This document shows positions 17,450-25,978 of a stretch of 64,000 nucleotides of DNA, one piece after another (positions within the stretch are counted from its first letter, which is position 1; every line of letters begins with the position of its first letter). This DNA is from Solibaculum mannosilyticum (GTDB lineage: Bacteria; Bacillota; Clostridia; Oscillospirales; Acutalibacteraceae). A model generated the notes under the pieces. It saw only the letters and a list, made by a program, of their open reading frames with translations, ran no database searches and was not told the DNA's origin. The stretch spans positions 62,001-126,000 of the forward strand of contig NZ_AP023321.1 in NCBI RefSeq assembly GCF_015140235.1. Direction: 5' to 3'. A program made the translations under genes and the position numbers.

Positions 17450-17986
17450 TTAATCCTGTTTTTGCAGATAAGAGACAGGGACGTTCTTTGTGAGCCAGAC
17501 GCCGTTGACCGAACGATAAAAGGAAAAGCCGGCGTTGTACATCTCACGGCTCGACACGCGATAGATCACTGGATTCCCATGTCGGCTCCCCACTTTATGG
17601 GCGGTATCGATATCGCCTGAAAGGTGTACGTAGAGCCGGGTTTTGGGGATCAGTCCATGCGTATCAATGGAACCCGTATACTTTTCCCCTGTACCATGCC
17701 AGAGAAATTCCGGCGGAACGGCCTCTTCCAGTTCCACGTCCACAGCGATGGAATGTCCCTGATTGGCCCGGATCAATGTATGGTCCTCGTTGAAAGAATA
17801 CCGCTGTTTTTCATCGGTCCTTACGATTTCCTCCAAGGTGTCCCGGTCCAGTGGATGGGTTTTATTAACGCCTGCAATCAATTCATCCACGTTGGCCCAA
17901 CCGTGCTCATCCAGCGTGATGCCGATGACTTGGGGTCTATGTCTTAAGATTAAGCTGATAAAACGGCTCGTCTTTGTTACGTTCAT
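17450..17986 (-). CDS. kptA: RNA 2'-phosphotransferase, Tpt1/KptA family
   Basis: 178 residues. Tpt1/KptA enzymes move a 2'-phosphate from RNA to NAD+, giving ADP-ribose 1''-2''-cyclic phosphate. The family core is clear: SRFISLILRHRP with the conserved R-H-R, LDEHGWANVDELI, RYSFNEDH, IRANQGHS, WHGTGEKYTGSI and the NAD-contacting HLSGDIDTAHKVGSRHG. The ATG at 17986 is ten bases from GGAGG; a TTG three codons earlier is too close to it. Bacteria have no known tRNA-splicing substrate for this enzyme, so its cell role is open. It stands alone between two terminators. Confidence 0.95.
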   Translation of the reverse strand: MNVTKTSRFISLILRHRPQVIGITLDEHGWANVDELIAGVNKTHPLDRDTLEEIVRTDEKQRYSFNEDHTLIRANQGHSIAVDVELEEAVPPEFLWHGTGEKYTGSIDTHGLIPKTRLYVHLSGDIDTAHKVGSRHGNPVIYRVSSREMYNAGFSFYRSVNGVWLTKNVPVSYLQKQD

Positions 17987-18016
17987 ATGGGACAATCCTC
18001 CTCAACTAAGATGCTA

Positions 18017-18054
18017 AAACACCTGTGTCCGGTTATCGACACAGGTGTTTTTTT
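18017..18054. terminator. bidirectional terminator between kptA and the cohesin gene
   Basis: 12-bp stem (AACACCTGTGTC arm) with TTTTTTT on the plus strand and TTTT on the minus strand. It ends the leftward LRR-cohesin operon just before the kptA start. Confidence 0.85.
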
Positions 18055-18067
18055 CGTCTATGAGTTT

Positions 18068-19591
18068 TTATGATTTTCTGTTGTTTCGCTTGAGATAGAG
18101 GACAAACACTGCAATGCCGATTCCGGCGCCGATTACGACCACAGCAATGGCCACGATAAGCTGTGTCGTCCCTGCCGGCGAGGAATTGGAATCCTCTTCT
18201 TGTTCTTCTTCCGCGGACTGGGCGAGACGGGTGGCGTCGATGTAGTAAAGGCTGTCCTCTTGATCCTCGCAGGAAACCGTGATGGTGATCCGTGAAGTAG
18301 ATCCAGGGATGAGGATATTATTTTCAATCTGGATGGTGGCAGCGCTGTCCTCTGGGACGGCGGTGATGTGTAGGGACTCCGTTTCATAAGGAACCGTACA
18401 GGTAAAGATAGCCCCAGGTTCACTTTGTTCTTCAAAGGAAGGGAACAACTGGGCTTCCACAATGGACAGGGATTTCAGCCGGCTGGAATGAGGATCCTTA
18501 CGTGTAACCGAAATGGTGTAGACCCGGGGATTGTAACCGTCTTTTGAGACCGTGACGGTAATGTCAGTGACGCCCTCCGAAGCCAGGCTCAGATCGCTGA
18601 GTTCCACAACAGCGTCTGGATCAGAGCATATGGCGTTGATATCCAGAGCCGTAGTTTCATAAGGGACTTGGCAATGGTAATCCATCACGTCGGGGGAGAA
18701 ATCCGGGGAAAGTTGGACGTCCGGGATCTCCAATGAATCCAAAGCCGGGGCATCGGGCGGTGCCGCCCGGGTTGCTGCGATGGTGTAATGTCGTTTTTCC
18801 AATCCGCTGCCGGCTGCCGGGGTGACCGTTACAGTGACATTGGTGACCCCACTTGCCTTAAGCTTGTTGTTCTGGATCGAGATAGAAGCATCTGAATCGA
18901 CGGGCACTGCTTTGATATCCAGCGACTCCACCTCGTAAGGGACGCTGCAGGAATAACTATCGGCTGGTTGATCCGGGTTAAAAGCCGGGGACAGGGTGGC
19001 GTTGGACACCGTCAGGGACTTCAGAAGGTTGGAAGATTCCTTTTCCGGTTCGGAAGGCTGTTCTGATGGGGTCGGCTGTTCTTCCGGAGGGTCTTCCTCT
19101 TGTGGAGACTGGGTAGAAACCGTCACCGAAGTGGTGCCCAGAAAAACAAGTTTACCGGTTGTTCCACTGCTGCCTTCGGCCCGAGTGACGATGATCTCTC
19201 CGGAGGCGGCGGGGGAATCCTTTACCTCAAGGGTTATGGTACCCAAAGTCAAGGAAGTTTGTCCCGAAGAACCGGGGGTGTCGTACCAGGATAAAAACTG
19301 GAGGCAGTCGCTTGTGGGAGCCGAGCTGCCGGACATATTATTACGATCGGCAAAAGTGTGACCCGCATAGTCAAATATATCCGACGGATATTTTACCGTA
19401 ATGTCAGAGCCGCGCAAAGGCTCGCTGCTGGAATATCCCACTGTTACCGTTACCGTGTCCCCCGGCAAAAGCTGGGTGGACGAAACCGTCAATGTAGCGC
19501 TGCTTGCCGCCGATACCGGCAGCACGGGAAGTAATGCGAATAATAGGCAAAGAGCTATCGATAAACTCATAGCCCGGATAGATTTCTTCAT
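18068..19591 (-). CDS. membrane-anchored cohesin protein with three cadherin-like domains
   Basis: About 507 residues. A signal peptide (to about residue 30) leads into a cohesin-like beta-sandwich (about 32-165: SATLTVSSTQLLPGDTVTV, then V.YPSDIFDY, LGTITLEVKD). A Pro/Glu/Ser linker follows, then three related cadherin-like beta-sandwich domains of about 90 residues, each with the pattern L.SL....A.LSP.F.P....Y.C.VPYE. The C-terminus is a transmembrane helix and KRNNRKS. This fits a cell-surface receptor for dockerin-tagged partners. The upstream gene encodes exactly such a partner, 20 bp away. The start could be ATG at 19591 or GTG at 19600; spacing from GAAGG is not ideal for either. Confidence 0.8.
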   Translation of the reverse strand: MKKSIRAMSLSIALCLLFALLPVLPVSAASSATLTVSSTQLLPGDTVTVTVGYSSSEPLRGSDITVKYPSDIFDYAGHTFADRNNMSGSSAPTSDCLQFLSWYDTPGSSGQTSLTLGTITLEVKDSPAASGEIIVTRAEGSSGTTGKLVFLGTTSVTVSTQSPQEEDPPEEQPTPSEQPSEPEKESSNLLKSLTVSNATLSPAFNPDQPADSYSCSVPYEVESLDIKAVPVDSDASISIQNNKLKASGVTNVTVTVTPAAGSGLEKRHYTIAATRAAPPDAPALDSLEIPDVQLSPDFSPDVMDYHCQVPYETTALDINAICSDPDAVVELSDLSLASEGVTDITVTVSKDGYNPRVYTISVTRKDPHSSRLKSLSIVEAQLFPSFEEQSEPGAIFTCTVPYETESLHITAVPEDSAATIQIENNILIPGSTSRITITVSCEDQEDSLYYIDATRLAQSAEEEQEEDSNSSPAGTTQLIVAIAVVVIGAGIGIAVFVLYLKRNNRKS

Positions 19592-19611
19592 AAGACTCAC
19601 AGGCCTTCTTC

Positions 19612-20910
19612 TTATTTTTGCCCGATGACGGCGTCACCCAGAATGTGCTGTTGGATGGCCACCAAATCGGTAATGTTAAGGGGTTCGTCCAGCGAAGCAT
19701 CGCCGGGACGGGCGGCATGTCCGGCCTGGAGAGCGGCGCCGGTCAATGCGCTCTCGCCTAGGATATGCTGCTGCACCGCCACCAGATCGGCAATGTTGAT
19801 AAGGCCGTCGCCGGTGACGTCGCCGTACACAATCACAGTATATGGCTCCTCCATATCGGTGGATTCCAGCATCATGCCGGTGCCCACTGAACCGGATGTC
19901 ACTTCCTGTCCGCCGGCGTCCACCAGACGCAGGGTACCGGTACTCTCGAAACCTGCCAGGAAGTCGGAGACTGCAGTTTCCGGCGAGACGCCTGTCACTG
20001 TCTGCCTAGCGGTATCCAACACGTAAACATCGCTGGCCAAGGACGGGTCTTCCGGCTCAGGATAGATATTGTCATCCGATGGGAGAAGATCGTCGTGCAC
20101 CACTTTGACCCCTGCGCTATTGAGGGAACCGAGGGCCGCCTGGTTGCGTTCGGAATCGGTGAGCGGATTGCCGGATAGGTACAGTTCCCGGATGGCCGGC
20201 AAAGAGGCCAGAGACGACAAATCGGAAATTTCATTGTTATCCAAATCCAGGCGAGTCAGCCCGGTGAGAGAAGCGAGGGATTCCACCGAAGTCAAAGAAC
20301 AGTTTTTCGCAAACAAAAGATTGAGATTACCTAGTTGATCCAGGGGGGCGGAGGCTGCGCTAGCATTGCCCGATACATCCAGCATAGTCAGTTTATGGAG
20401 AGAAGAAAGAGGAGAGAAATCCTCCACTTGGGTTCGGGCTATATCCAGCACCATCAGTGCATCCTTGGAATCCAGAAGAGGGTTGAGATCTGAGATACCG
20501 GTATCGGCCAGGTACACATGCTGCAGGTTTTCAAGGCCCGCCAGACCGCTGATATCGGAAATCGGGTTGCCGGAGAGGTTCAGCACCTCCAGGCTGGCGG
20601 CGCCCGACAGAGGAGCCGTGGAGGTAATGGAACAATTGTCTACATAAAGCCGCTGTAGGTTGACGGCAGCCTCCAGACCCTCCAAACTTTTCAATGAGGA
20701 TTTGTTCTGAATGGCCAGGCCCTCTAATTTCTCCATCTGGGCAGTGGTGATCTTGGAACTGGAGGAGATGCCTAATTGGCTGCAAACAGCCGATTTCAGC
20801 ACAGGGTCCGGAATGGAAACTTCCTGGCTGGAGGCCAAAACAGTGGCGCCTCCGATGACGGTGCAGACCAACAGGACTGCCATCAATAACGCGATGATCT
20901 TTTTGCTCAT
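19612..20910 (-). CDS. secreted leucine-rich-repeat protein with type I dockerin
   Basis: 432 residues. Signal peptide (MSKKIIALLMAVLLVCTVIG), then about ten leucine-rich repeats of 20-22 residues (LEGLEAAVNLQRLYVDNCSI, LASLPAIRELYLSGNPLTD) of the internalin-like type up to about residue 250. After a linker the last 70 residues form a dockerin: first calcium loop DVTGDGLINIADLVAVQQHI, second repeat DASLDEPLNITDLVAIQQHI with a less canonical loop. Start ATG at 20910 has AGGAGG. It precedes the cohesin gene, so the two probably assemble on the cell surface by cohesin-dockerin binding. The ligand of the LRR face is unknown. Confidence 0.88.
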   Translation of the reverse strand: MSKKIIALLMAVLLVCTVIGGATVLASSQEVSIPDPVLKSAVCSQLGISSSSKITTAQMEKLEGLAIQNKSSLKSLEGLEAAVNLQRLYVDNCSITSTAPLSGAASLEVLNLSGNPISDISGLAGLENLQHVYLADTGISDLNPLLDSKDALMVLDIARTQVEDFSPLSSLHKLTMLDVSGNASAASAPLDQLGNLNLLFAKNCSLTSVESLASLTGLTRLDLDNNEISDLSSLASLPAIRELYLSGNPLTDSERNQAALGSLNSAGVKVVHDDLLPSDDNIYPEPEDPSLASDVYVLDTARQTVTGVSPETAVSDFLAGFESTGTLRLVDAGGQEVTSGSVGTGMMLESTDMEEPYTVIVYGDVTGDGLINIADLVAVQQHILGESALTGAALQAGHAARPGDASLDEPLNITDLVAIQQHILGDAVIGQK

Positions 20911-20997
20911 GGTGGAACCTCCTGAAAAGTAGAAAACATGTCTCATCCCAAAGAATAGGAGACAAAATAGTTACAAAAAAATTTCAAAATCACAATC

Positions 20998-21026
20998 ATA
21001 GTAACAATTTTTGGAGCAAAAGTAAA
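20998..21026 (-). promoter_or_regulatory. promoter of the LRR-dockerin/cohesin operon (candidate)
   Basis: Minus strand TTTACT, 17-bp spacer, TACTAT, about 90 bp before the LRR start. Confidence 0.5.
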
Positions 21027-21246
21027 GCAAATCGGCAGATTTTTTCAGTTCATTGTCTCAAAAGACGCCAAAAGGAAAAGAAATAGGAAATGGACGCAAA
21101 AAATCCCTTCATCCGGCGCCGCTGGAAAAGGCTTTGACCGGCCATCTGCCGGCGGGAAATGACAGGGTTCTGCCGGGGGATAACAGCATTTTGAGTGATT
21201 TCTGAAAAGTCTGTGCTCCAGCAGGGGGAATCCTGAGGAAATCCCG
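21027..21246. other. intergenic, no gene seen
   Basis: The 414-bp gap between the divergent LRR-dockerin and DUF1015 genes holds their two promoters and a GC-rich patch around 21110-21180 with short self-complementary pieces (GGCCGG..CCGGC). I see no gene or recognised RNA. Confidence 0.5.
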
Positions 21247-21275
21247 TTGACGCGCCCTTCTTTTTCCGATACAAT
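21247..21275 (+). promoter_or_regulatory. sigma-A promoter for the DUF1015 gene
   Basis: TTGACG, 17-bp spacer, TACAAT; 50 bp before the start codon. Confidence 0.8.
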
Positions 21276-21324
21276 AAGCTTTGATCAATATCCGTTCTTT
21301 ATTGCGACAAGGAGGAAATCATAC

Positions 21325-22605
21325 ATGGCTGACATCAAAGCCTTCCGCGCCCTGCGGTTTGACTGTCAAAAAGCGGGAGACATCGCCGAACTCACCTGCC
21401 CGCCTTACGATATCATCAGCGAGCAGCAGCGTCTGGAATACATTGAGAAAAACGAGAATAACGTCATTCGTCTGGAACTCCCCCGGGAGGGAGAGGATCC
21501 CTATGCCCAGGCCGGCCGGTTGGAACAGCAGTGGGAAGAAGAGGGTATCCTCAAGCGGGACGAGCAGGAATGTACCTATATCTATGAAGAGGAGTTCACT
21601 GTGAAGGGGATCACCCGCAGCATCAAGGGTATTGTATGCTTAGTAAAGCTGACTCCCTTCTCGGAGGGTGTGGTTCTGCCCCATGAATTTACCCTTTCCA
21701 AGGCAAAAGAGGATCGTTTTAATCTGATGAAGTCCACCTTCTGCAACTTCAGCCAGATTTATTCCCTGTATATGGACGACGGCAATACCCGTCCCCTGAT
21801 CGAAGAAGCTTCGTCCGGAGTACCCGATCAGGAATTCTGCGACCAGTCGGGCATAATCCATCGTCTGTGGGCGGTGGCCGATCCGGATCTGGCTCAAAAG
21901 CTGTCTGAACAATTTAAGAGCCGCAAGCTCTACATTGCCGACGGCCATCATCGCTATGAGACGGCCCTCAATTTCCGGGACTATGCTCGGGAACAGGGTC
22001 TGGCAAAAGAGGGCGATCCGGTAGACTACTGCATGATGATGCTGGTGGATATGGAGCATCCCGGACTTGTGGTATTCCCCACCCATCGAGTGGTCACCGG
22101 CTTGGAGAATTTTGATCCCGCCAATGCTTTGGGCAAATGCAGCGAGTATTTTGAACTCAAGCCCATGGACAGCATCGACAATATGGAACAGGTCTTGGAA
22201 GGCCTGTATGAAGAGGGTAAGACGGCTTTTGGCCTCTATATGGGCGGCAAAGGCTGGCAGTGCCTGACCCTGCGGGATCAGGGCGTTATGGACCGGCTGC
22301 TGCCCGATTTGAGTCCGGCGTCCCGGCACATGGATGTGACGGTGCTGCATACCTTGATTTTGGAACGTCTTTTTGGCATCGACAAGGAAAATATGGCCAA
22401 TCAGAAAAACCTTGTGTATGTCAAGCAGATGGAGGAAGCCATTGATGCTGTGCGAAACGGCGGTGCAAACTTTGCCTTCCTGCTCAACCCCACCCGCGTC
22501 ACTGAGATCCGGGATGTGGCTGCGGCTGGGGAAAAGATGCCGCAGAAATCTACTTATTTTTATCCCAAGCTGATCACCGGCCTGGTGATGAATAAGCTGA
22601 AGTAA
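21325..22605 (+). CDS. DUF1015 family protein
   Basis: 426 residues, soluble. DUF1015 signatures: IKAFRALRFD at the N-terminus, CPPYDIIS, VVLPHEFTLSKAKEDR, and the highly conserved IADGHHRYETALNF near residue 210. Members of the family are widespread in Clostridia and Bacteroidetes and are often annotated only as conserved proteins; no reaction is assigned here. The ATG at 21325 has AAGGAGG nine bases upstream, and its own promoter and terminator make it a single-gene unit. Confidence 0.88.
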   Translation: MADIKAFRALRFDCQKAGDIAELTCPPYDIISEQQRLEYIEKNENNVIRLELPREGEDPYAQAGRLEQQWEEEGILKRDEQECTYIYEEEFTVKGITRSIKGIVCLVKLTPFSEGVVLPHEFTLSKAKEDRFNLMKSTFCNFSQIYSLYMDDGNTRPLIEEASSGVPDQEFCDQSGIIHRLWAVADPDLAQKLSEQFKSRKLYIADGHHRYETALNFRDYAREQGLAKEGDPVDYCMMMLVDMEHPGLVVFPTHRVVTGLENFDPANALGKCSEYFELKPMDSIDNMEQVLEGLYEEGKTAFGLYMGGKGWQCLTLRDQGVMDRLLPDLSPASRHMDVTVLHTLILERLFGIDKENMANQKNLVYVKQMEEAIDAVRNGGANFAFLLNPTRVTEIRDVAAAGEKMPQKSTYFYPKLITGLVMNKLK

Positions 22606-22634
22606 AAACTCTAAACGATAGATCAATAAGCGGT

Positions 22635-22683
22635 AAAAAGGCCCTGTGTCTGAGGATAAATCCTAGACGCAGGGCCTTTTTTA
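22635..22683 (+). terminator. terminator of the DUF1015 gene
   Basis: Stem with arms AAAAGGCCCTG and CAGGGCCTTTTTT, interrupted by small bulges, with T-run. Confidence 0.85.
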
Positions 22684-22775
22684 TATTTGACATGGATTTA
22701 TGGTTGAAATCTCACGGACAAGGTCCGCAGCCAGATCGCTCAGTGAAGATGGATTAGATCCCAGGAAAACCGCGA

Positions 22776-23512
22776 AAGGGCGTATTAGAAGCGGGCACTG
22801 CCCATCAACAACAAGACAAGGGAGAAGGTGCCTACAGATACCGTGTCCCAAACGGTTCTGATCCTCATTCAGCAAAAGGGCGACATGGAAGCGGGCACTG
22901 CCCGCCCACGACTAGGCAAGGGAGAAGATGCCTACAGATACCGTGTCCCAAACGGTTCTGATCCTCATTCAGCAAAAGGGCGACATGGAAGCGGGCACTG
23001 CCCGCCCACGACTAGGCAAGGGAGAAGATGCCTACAGATACCGTGCCCCAAACGGTTCTGATCCTCACTCAACAAAAGGGCGACATGGAAGCGGGCACTG
23101 CCCGCCCACGACTAGGCAAGGGAGAAGATGCCTACAGATACCGTGCCCCAAACGGTTCTGATCCTCACTCAACAAAAGGGCGACATGGAAGCGGGCACTG
23201 CCCGCCCACGACTAGGCAAGGGAGAAGATGCCTACAGATACCGTGCCCCAAACGGTTCTGATCCTCACTCAACAAAAGGGCGACATGGAAGCGGGCACTG
23301 CCCGCCCACGACTAGGCAAGGGAGAAGATGCCTACAGATACCGTGCCCCAAACGGTTCTGATCCTCACTCAACAAAAGGGCGACATGGAAGCGGGCACTG
23401 CCCGCCCACGACTAGGCAAGGGAGAAGGTGCCTACAGGTACCGTGCTACAAACGGTTCTGATTCTCATTCAGCAAAAGGGCGTATTGGAAGCGGGCACTG
23501 CCCGCAGATCAG
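22776..23512. repeat. tandem array A: seven 100-bp units
   Basis: Period is exactly 100 bp, with the palindrome GCGGGCACTGCCCGC once per unit (near 22790, 22890, ... 23490; eight palindromes). Central units are nearly identical, the first and last diverged, as in an array that grows or homogenises internally. Other unit landmarks are AGGCAAGGGAGAAGATGCC and ACAGATACCGTG. The final palindrome stops at the stop codon of the convergent lipoprotein gene. Apparent 77-residue reading frames are products of the repeat, not genes. Confidence 0.95.
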
Positions 23513-24339
23513 GATTGAGAGATCAGATAGTAGCCGTAATAACTGCTGGGCACTCGATGAAGGACATAAACGGCATCTTGGGTGCGGACTGGATTTCCAT
23601 CCATATCATAAAGGGTGGTCTGCCCCTCCACACGGATATAATTATCCCCGAGATCATAGGCCTTCTGGGCCTCGAACTCGTAATCATTCAGCCCCAGTCC
23701 GGACCAATAATAGTACCCATCCTTATACTGGAATCCATTGCCTGACAGAGCTTCCGGATCCTGAATGGTACGGCCAAAATACTGCTGGATCTCATTTTCA
23801 AAGCGGGACTTTTCAATTCTCTGGGACTCTTGTACGTCTCCCATATCTTTGCACAGCACGACACCAGCCGCAGCCAACTGTTGGTCAGTGATTGATTCAT
23901 ACGAAAAGGTTTCGCCGCTGAGCGCCTTTGTGGTCAGGTTGATATAACTGTTGAAATCCCGGAGCAATTGATAGTCGTAGGGGATCTCGGTTCCCTGAGA
24001 GGACGTAGAGGATTGTTGCTCCGACGGCTTGCTTTGAGCCGGGGCGCTGGAGCTGTAAGAGGGTCTGGACGTAGAAGGCCGGGAAGAAGATGGAGCAGAG
24101 CTGGCCTCCGTTTTGCTGCTCTCTGACCGGGAAGACGCTTCACTGGACGAAGGACTGCTGGATTCGGGAGAAGAGGAAAAAGAGGACCGGCTGCTCATGG
24201 AGCTGCTTTCCGACTGGCTCTGGGAAGACGCAGCTTCGGACGAAGCAGAATCCTCCCCCTTTTTGCAGCCCGACACAACCAGCATACACAAAGCGGCGGC
24301 CATGCATAAGGCAAGAGCTCGTTTCAACAATTGACGCAT
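23509..24339 (-). CDS. secreted lipoprotein with serine-rich linker, function unknown
   Basis: 276 residues. Lipoprotein signal peptide with lipobox VVSGC (Cys about residue 25), then a low-complexity linker of about 85 residues that is mostly serine with Glu, Pro and Gln, then a folded region of about 160 residues (IPYDYQLLRDFNSYINLTT onward) rich in tyrosine and ending with YYGYYLISQS. I do not recognise the folded domain. ATG at 24339 follows AAGGAGG. The serine linker should hold the domain away from the membrane. The gene's stop codon touches the end of repeat array A. Confidence 0.8.
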   Translation of the reverse strand: MRQLLKRALALCMAAALCMLVVSGCKKGEDSASSEAASSQSQSESSSMSSRSSFSSSPESSSPSSSEASSRSESSKTEASSAPSSSRPSTSRPSYSSSAPAQSKPSEQQSSTSSQGTEIPYDYQLLRDFNSYINLTTKALSGETFSYESITDQQLAAAGVVLCKDMGDVQESQRIEKSRFENEIQQYFGRTIQDPEALSGNGFQYKDGYYYWSGLGLNDYEFEAQKAYDLGDNYIRVEGQTTLYDMDGNPVRTQDAVYVLHRVPSSYYGYYLISQS

Positions 24340-24453
24340 CAAAAAATACCTCCTTTTGGAGCAAAACAACGATGTCTTAAAAAGGTTCCTGGGACGTACA
24401 ATTTAACAGGCAGGAGAAGAAAATTCATGCCTGCGCCTGCGGATTTTTCTCCT

Positions 24454-24482
24454 ATTATAAAGGAATTGGGACAATACATCAA
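24454..24482 (-). promoter_or_regulatory. sigma-A promoter of the lipoprotein gene
   Basis: Minus strand TTGATG, 17-bp spacer, TATAAT. Confidence 0.7.
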
Positions 24483-24533
24483 GTTACGTTTGGTTACACT
24501 TTGGAACAAAGGGCAGATGGCCGGTGGATTGTG

Positions 24534-24562
24534 TTGATTTTAGGGAGCAAAGCCTTTATAAT
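24534..24562 (+). promoter_or_regulatory. sigma-A promoter of hisS-aspS
   Basis: TTGATT, 17-bp spacer, TATAAT; about 97 bp before hisS. The leader has a small GCCC/GGGC hairpin but no T-box features I can defend. Confidence 0.75.
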
Positions 24563-24658
24563 TATTAAGATAAGCCTGTGAGAAGTGGATCATAGGCTGT
24601 ACTGTCGCCCTGGAATGGGGCGTCTCATTGTTATTTTGACTCCGAAAGGTGAATGATT

Positions 24659-25978
24659 ATGGCTGTTTTGACCCGTGCGCCCCGCGGCACGCAGGACGTG
24701 TTACCGTCTCAAAGCTATCCGCGCCGGTTTGTGGAGAACCTGCTGCTGGATACTGCCCGGCGTTTTGGATTCCGTGAGATCCGCACTCCGGTGTTTGAAC
24801 ATACCGAGCTGTTCCACCGGTCGGTGGGCGAGACCACCGACGTGGTGCAAAAAGAAATGTATACGTTTGAGGATAAGGGTGGACGCTCCATCACCCTGCG
24901 CCCCGAAGGTACCGCCGGTACGGCCCGGGCCGTATTGGAGCACAGCCTCCATGCCGGCCTGCTGCCCCTTAAGGTGTGCTATCTCGACTCCTGTTACCGG
25001 TATGAGAAGCCCCAGGCCGGACGCCTGCGGGAATTCAATCAGTTCGGCGTGGAGGTCTTTGGAGCCGCCGAGCCCTCGGCCGATGCGGAGGTCATTGCGC
25101 TGGCCCGCTCGGTGCTGACCATGCTGGGGGTCAAGGGCCTTTCCTTAAACATCAACTCCATCGGCTGCCCTGCCTGCCGGGCCCGGTATTATGAAGCGCT
25201 GCGGGAGTACTTCCGCGCCCATGAGGAGGAGCTCTGCGAAACATGCCGGGGACGTCTGGAGCGCAACCCCATGCGCATTTTGGACTGCAAAAGTCCGGTG
25301 TGCTCGGCCATCGCAGCCAAGGCGCCGGTGGTGCTGGACTACATCTGCGACGATTGCAGGGATCACTTTGAAGGGGTTAAACGCTGCTTAAACGCCGCCG
25401 GCATCGCCTTTAACGTCAATCCCTACATTGTCCGGGGACTGGACTATTACACCCGCACGGTGTTTGAATTTGTGTCCGACTCCATCGGCGCCCAGGGGAC
25501 GGTGTGCGGCGGCGGCCGGTACGACGGTCTTATCGAGGAGCTGGGAGGTCCCCATCTGCCGTCTCTGGGATTCGGTATGGGAATGGAACGGCTGATGCTG
25601 GTATTGGAAAAGAATGGCGTACAATTGCCCCAGGCTGAGCCTTGCGCCTTGTACATCGCCTCCATGGGGGATCAGGCGGCCAAGGAGGCCTTTGCGGCGG
25701 TCAACCGGGTCCGGGAAGAGGGCTTCTGGGCCGAATGCGACCTGGCGGGACGCAGCCTCAAGGCCCAGATGAAATACGCCGATAAATTGGGCGCACAGCA
25801 TACTTTAGTGTTGGGCGATGAAGAATTAAGTACTGGCCGTGCGAAGCTCAAGAACATGGCCGACGGATCCACTACGGAAATCGACTGGCGGGAGGGGTTG
25901 CTTGACGCTCTGTACGGCGCCCAGTTGGATCAGGTGGTATTGGCGGCCGGAGAAATGGAACAGGGAGGAAATCAGTAA
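24659..25978 (+). CDS. hisS: histidyl-tRNA synthetase
   Basis: 439 residues, class II synthetase charging tRNA-His. Seen: RAPRGTQDVLP at the N-terminus, motif 1 to 2 region with TLRPEGTAGTARAVLEH and CYRYEKPQAGRLREFNQFGVEVFG, the His-specific loops RGLDYYTRTVFEF and GGGRYDGL, motif 3 GFGMGMERLMLVL, and a C-terminal anticodon-binding domain. ATG at 24659 is preferred over one two codons earlier because of spacing to AAAGGTG. The stop overlaps the aspS start in TAATG, the conserved hisS-aspS pair of Firmicutes. Confidence 0.97.
   Translation: MAVLTRAPRGTQDVLPSQSYPRRFVENLLLDTARRFGFREIRTPVFEHTELFHRSVGETTDVVQKEMYTFEDKGGRSITLRPEGTAGTARAVLEHSLHAGLLPLKVCYLDSCYRYEKPQAGRLREFNQFGVEVFGAAEPSADAEVIALARSVLTMLGVKGLSLNINSIGCPACRARYYEALREYFRAHEEELCETCRGRLERNPMRILDCKSPVCSAIAAKAPVVLDYICDDCRDHFEGVKRCLNAAGIAFNVNPYIVRGLDYYTRTVFEFVSDSIGAQGTVCGGGRYDGLIEELGGPHLPSLGFGMGMERLMLVLEKNGVQLPQAEPCALYIASMGDQAAKEAFAAVNRVREEGFWAECDLAGRSLKAQMKYADKLGAQHTLVLGDEELSTGRAKLKNMADGSTTEIDWREGLLDALYGAQLDQVVLAAGEMEQGGNQ

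Noticed and set aside
22828-23461. Row of 77-codon plus-strand reading frames
   Set aside because: They repeat every 100 bases because the DNA is tandemly repeated; no ribosome binding site and no domain.
22776-23512. CRISPR array
   Set aside because: Whole 100-bp units are repeated with no variable spacers, and no cas gene is near.
24563-24658. T-box leader in front of hisS
   Set aside because: The leader is under 100 bases with only a small hairpin and no antiterminator motif.
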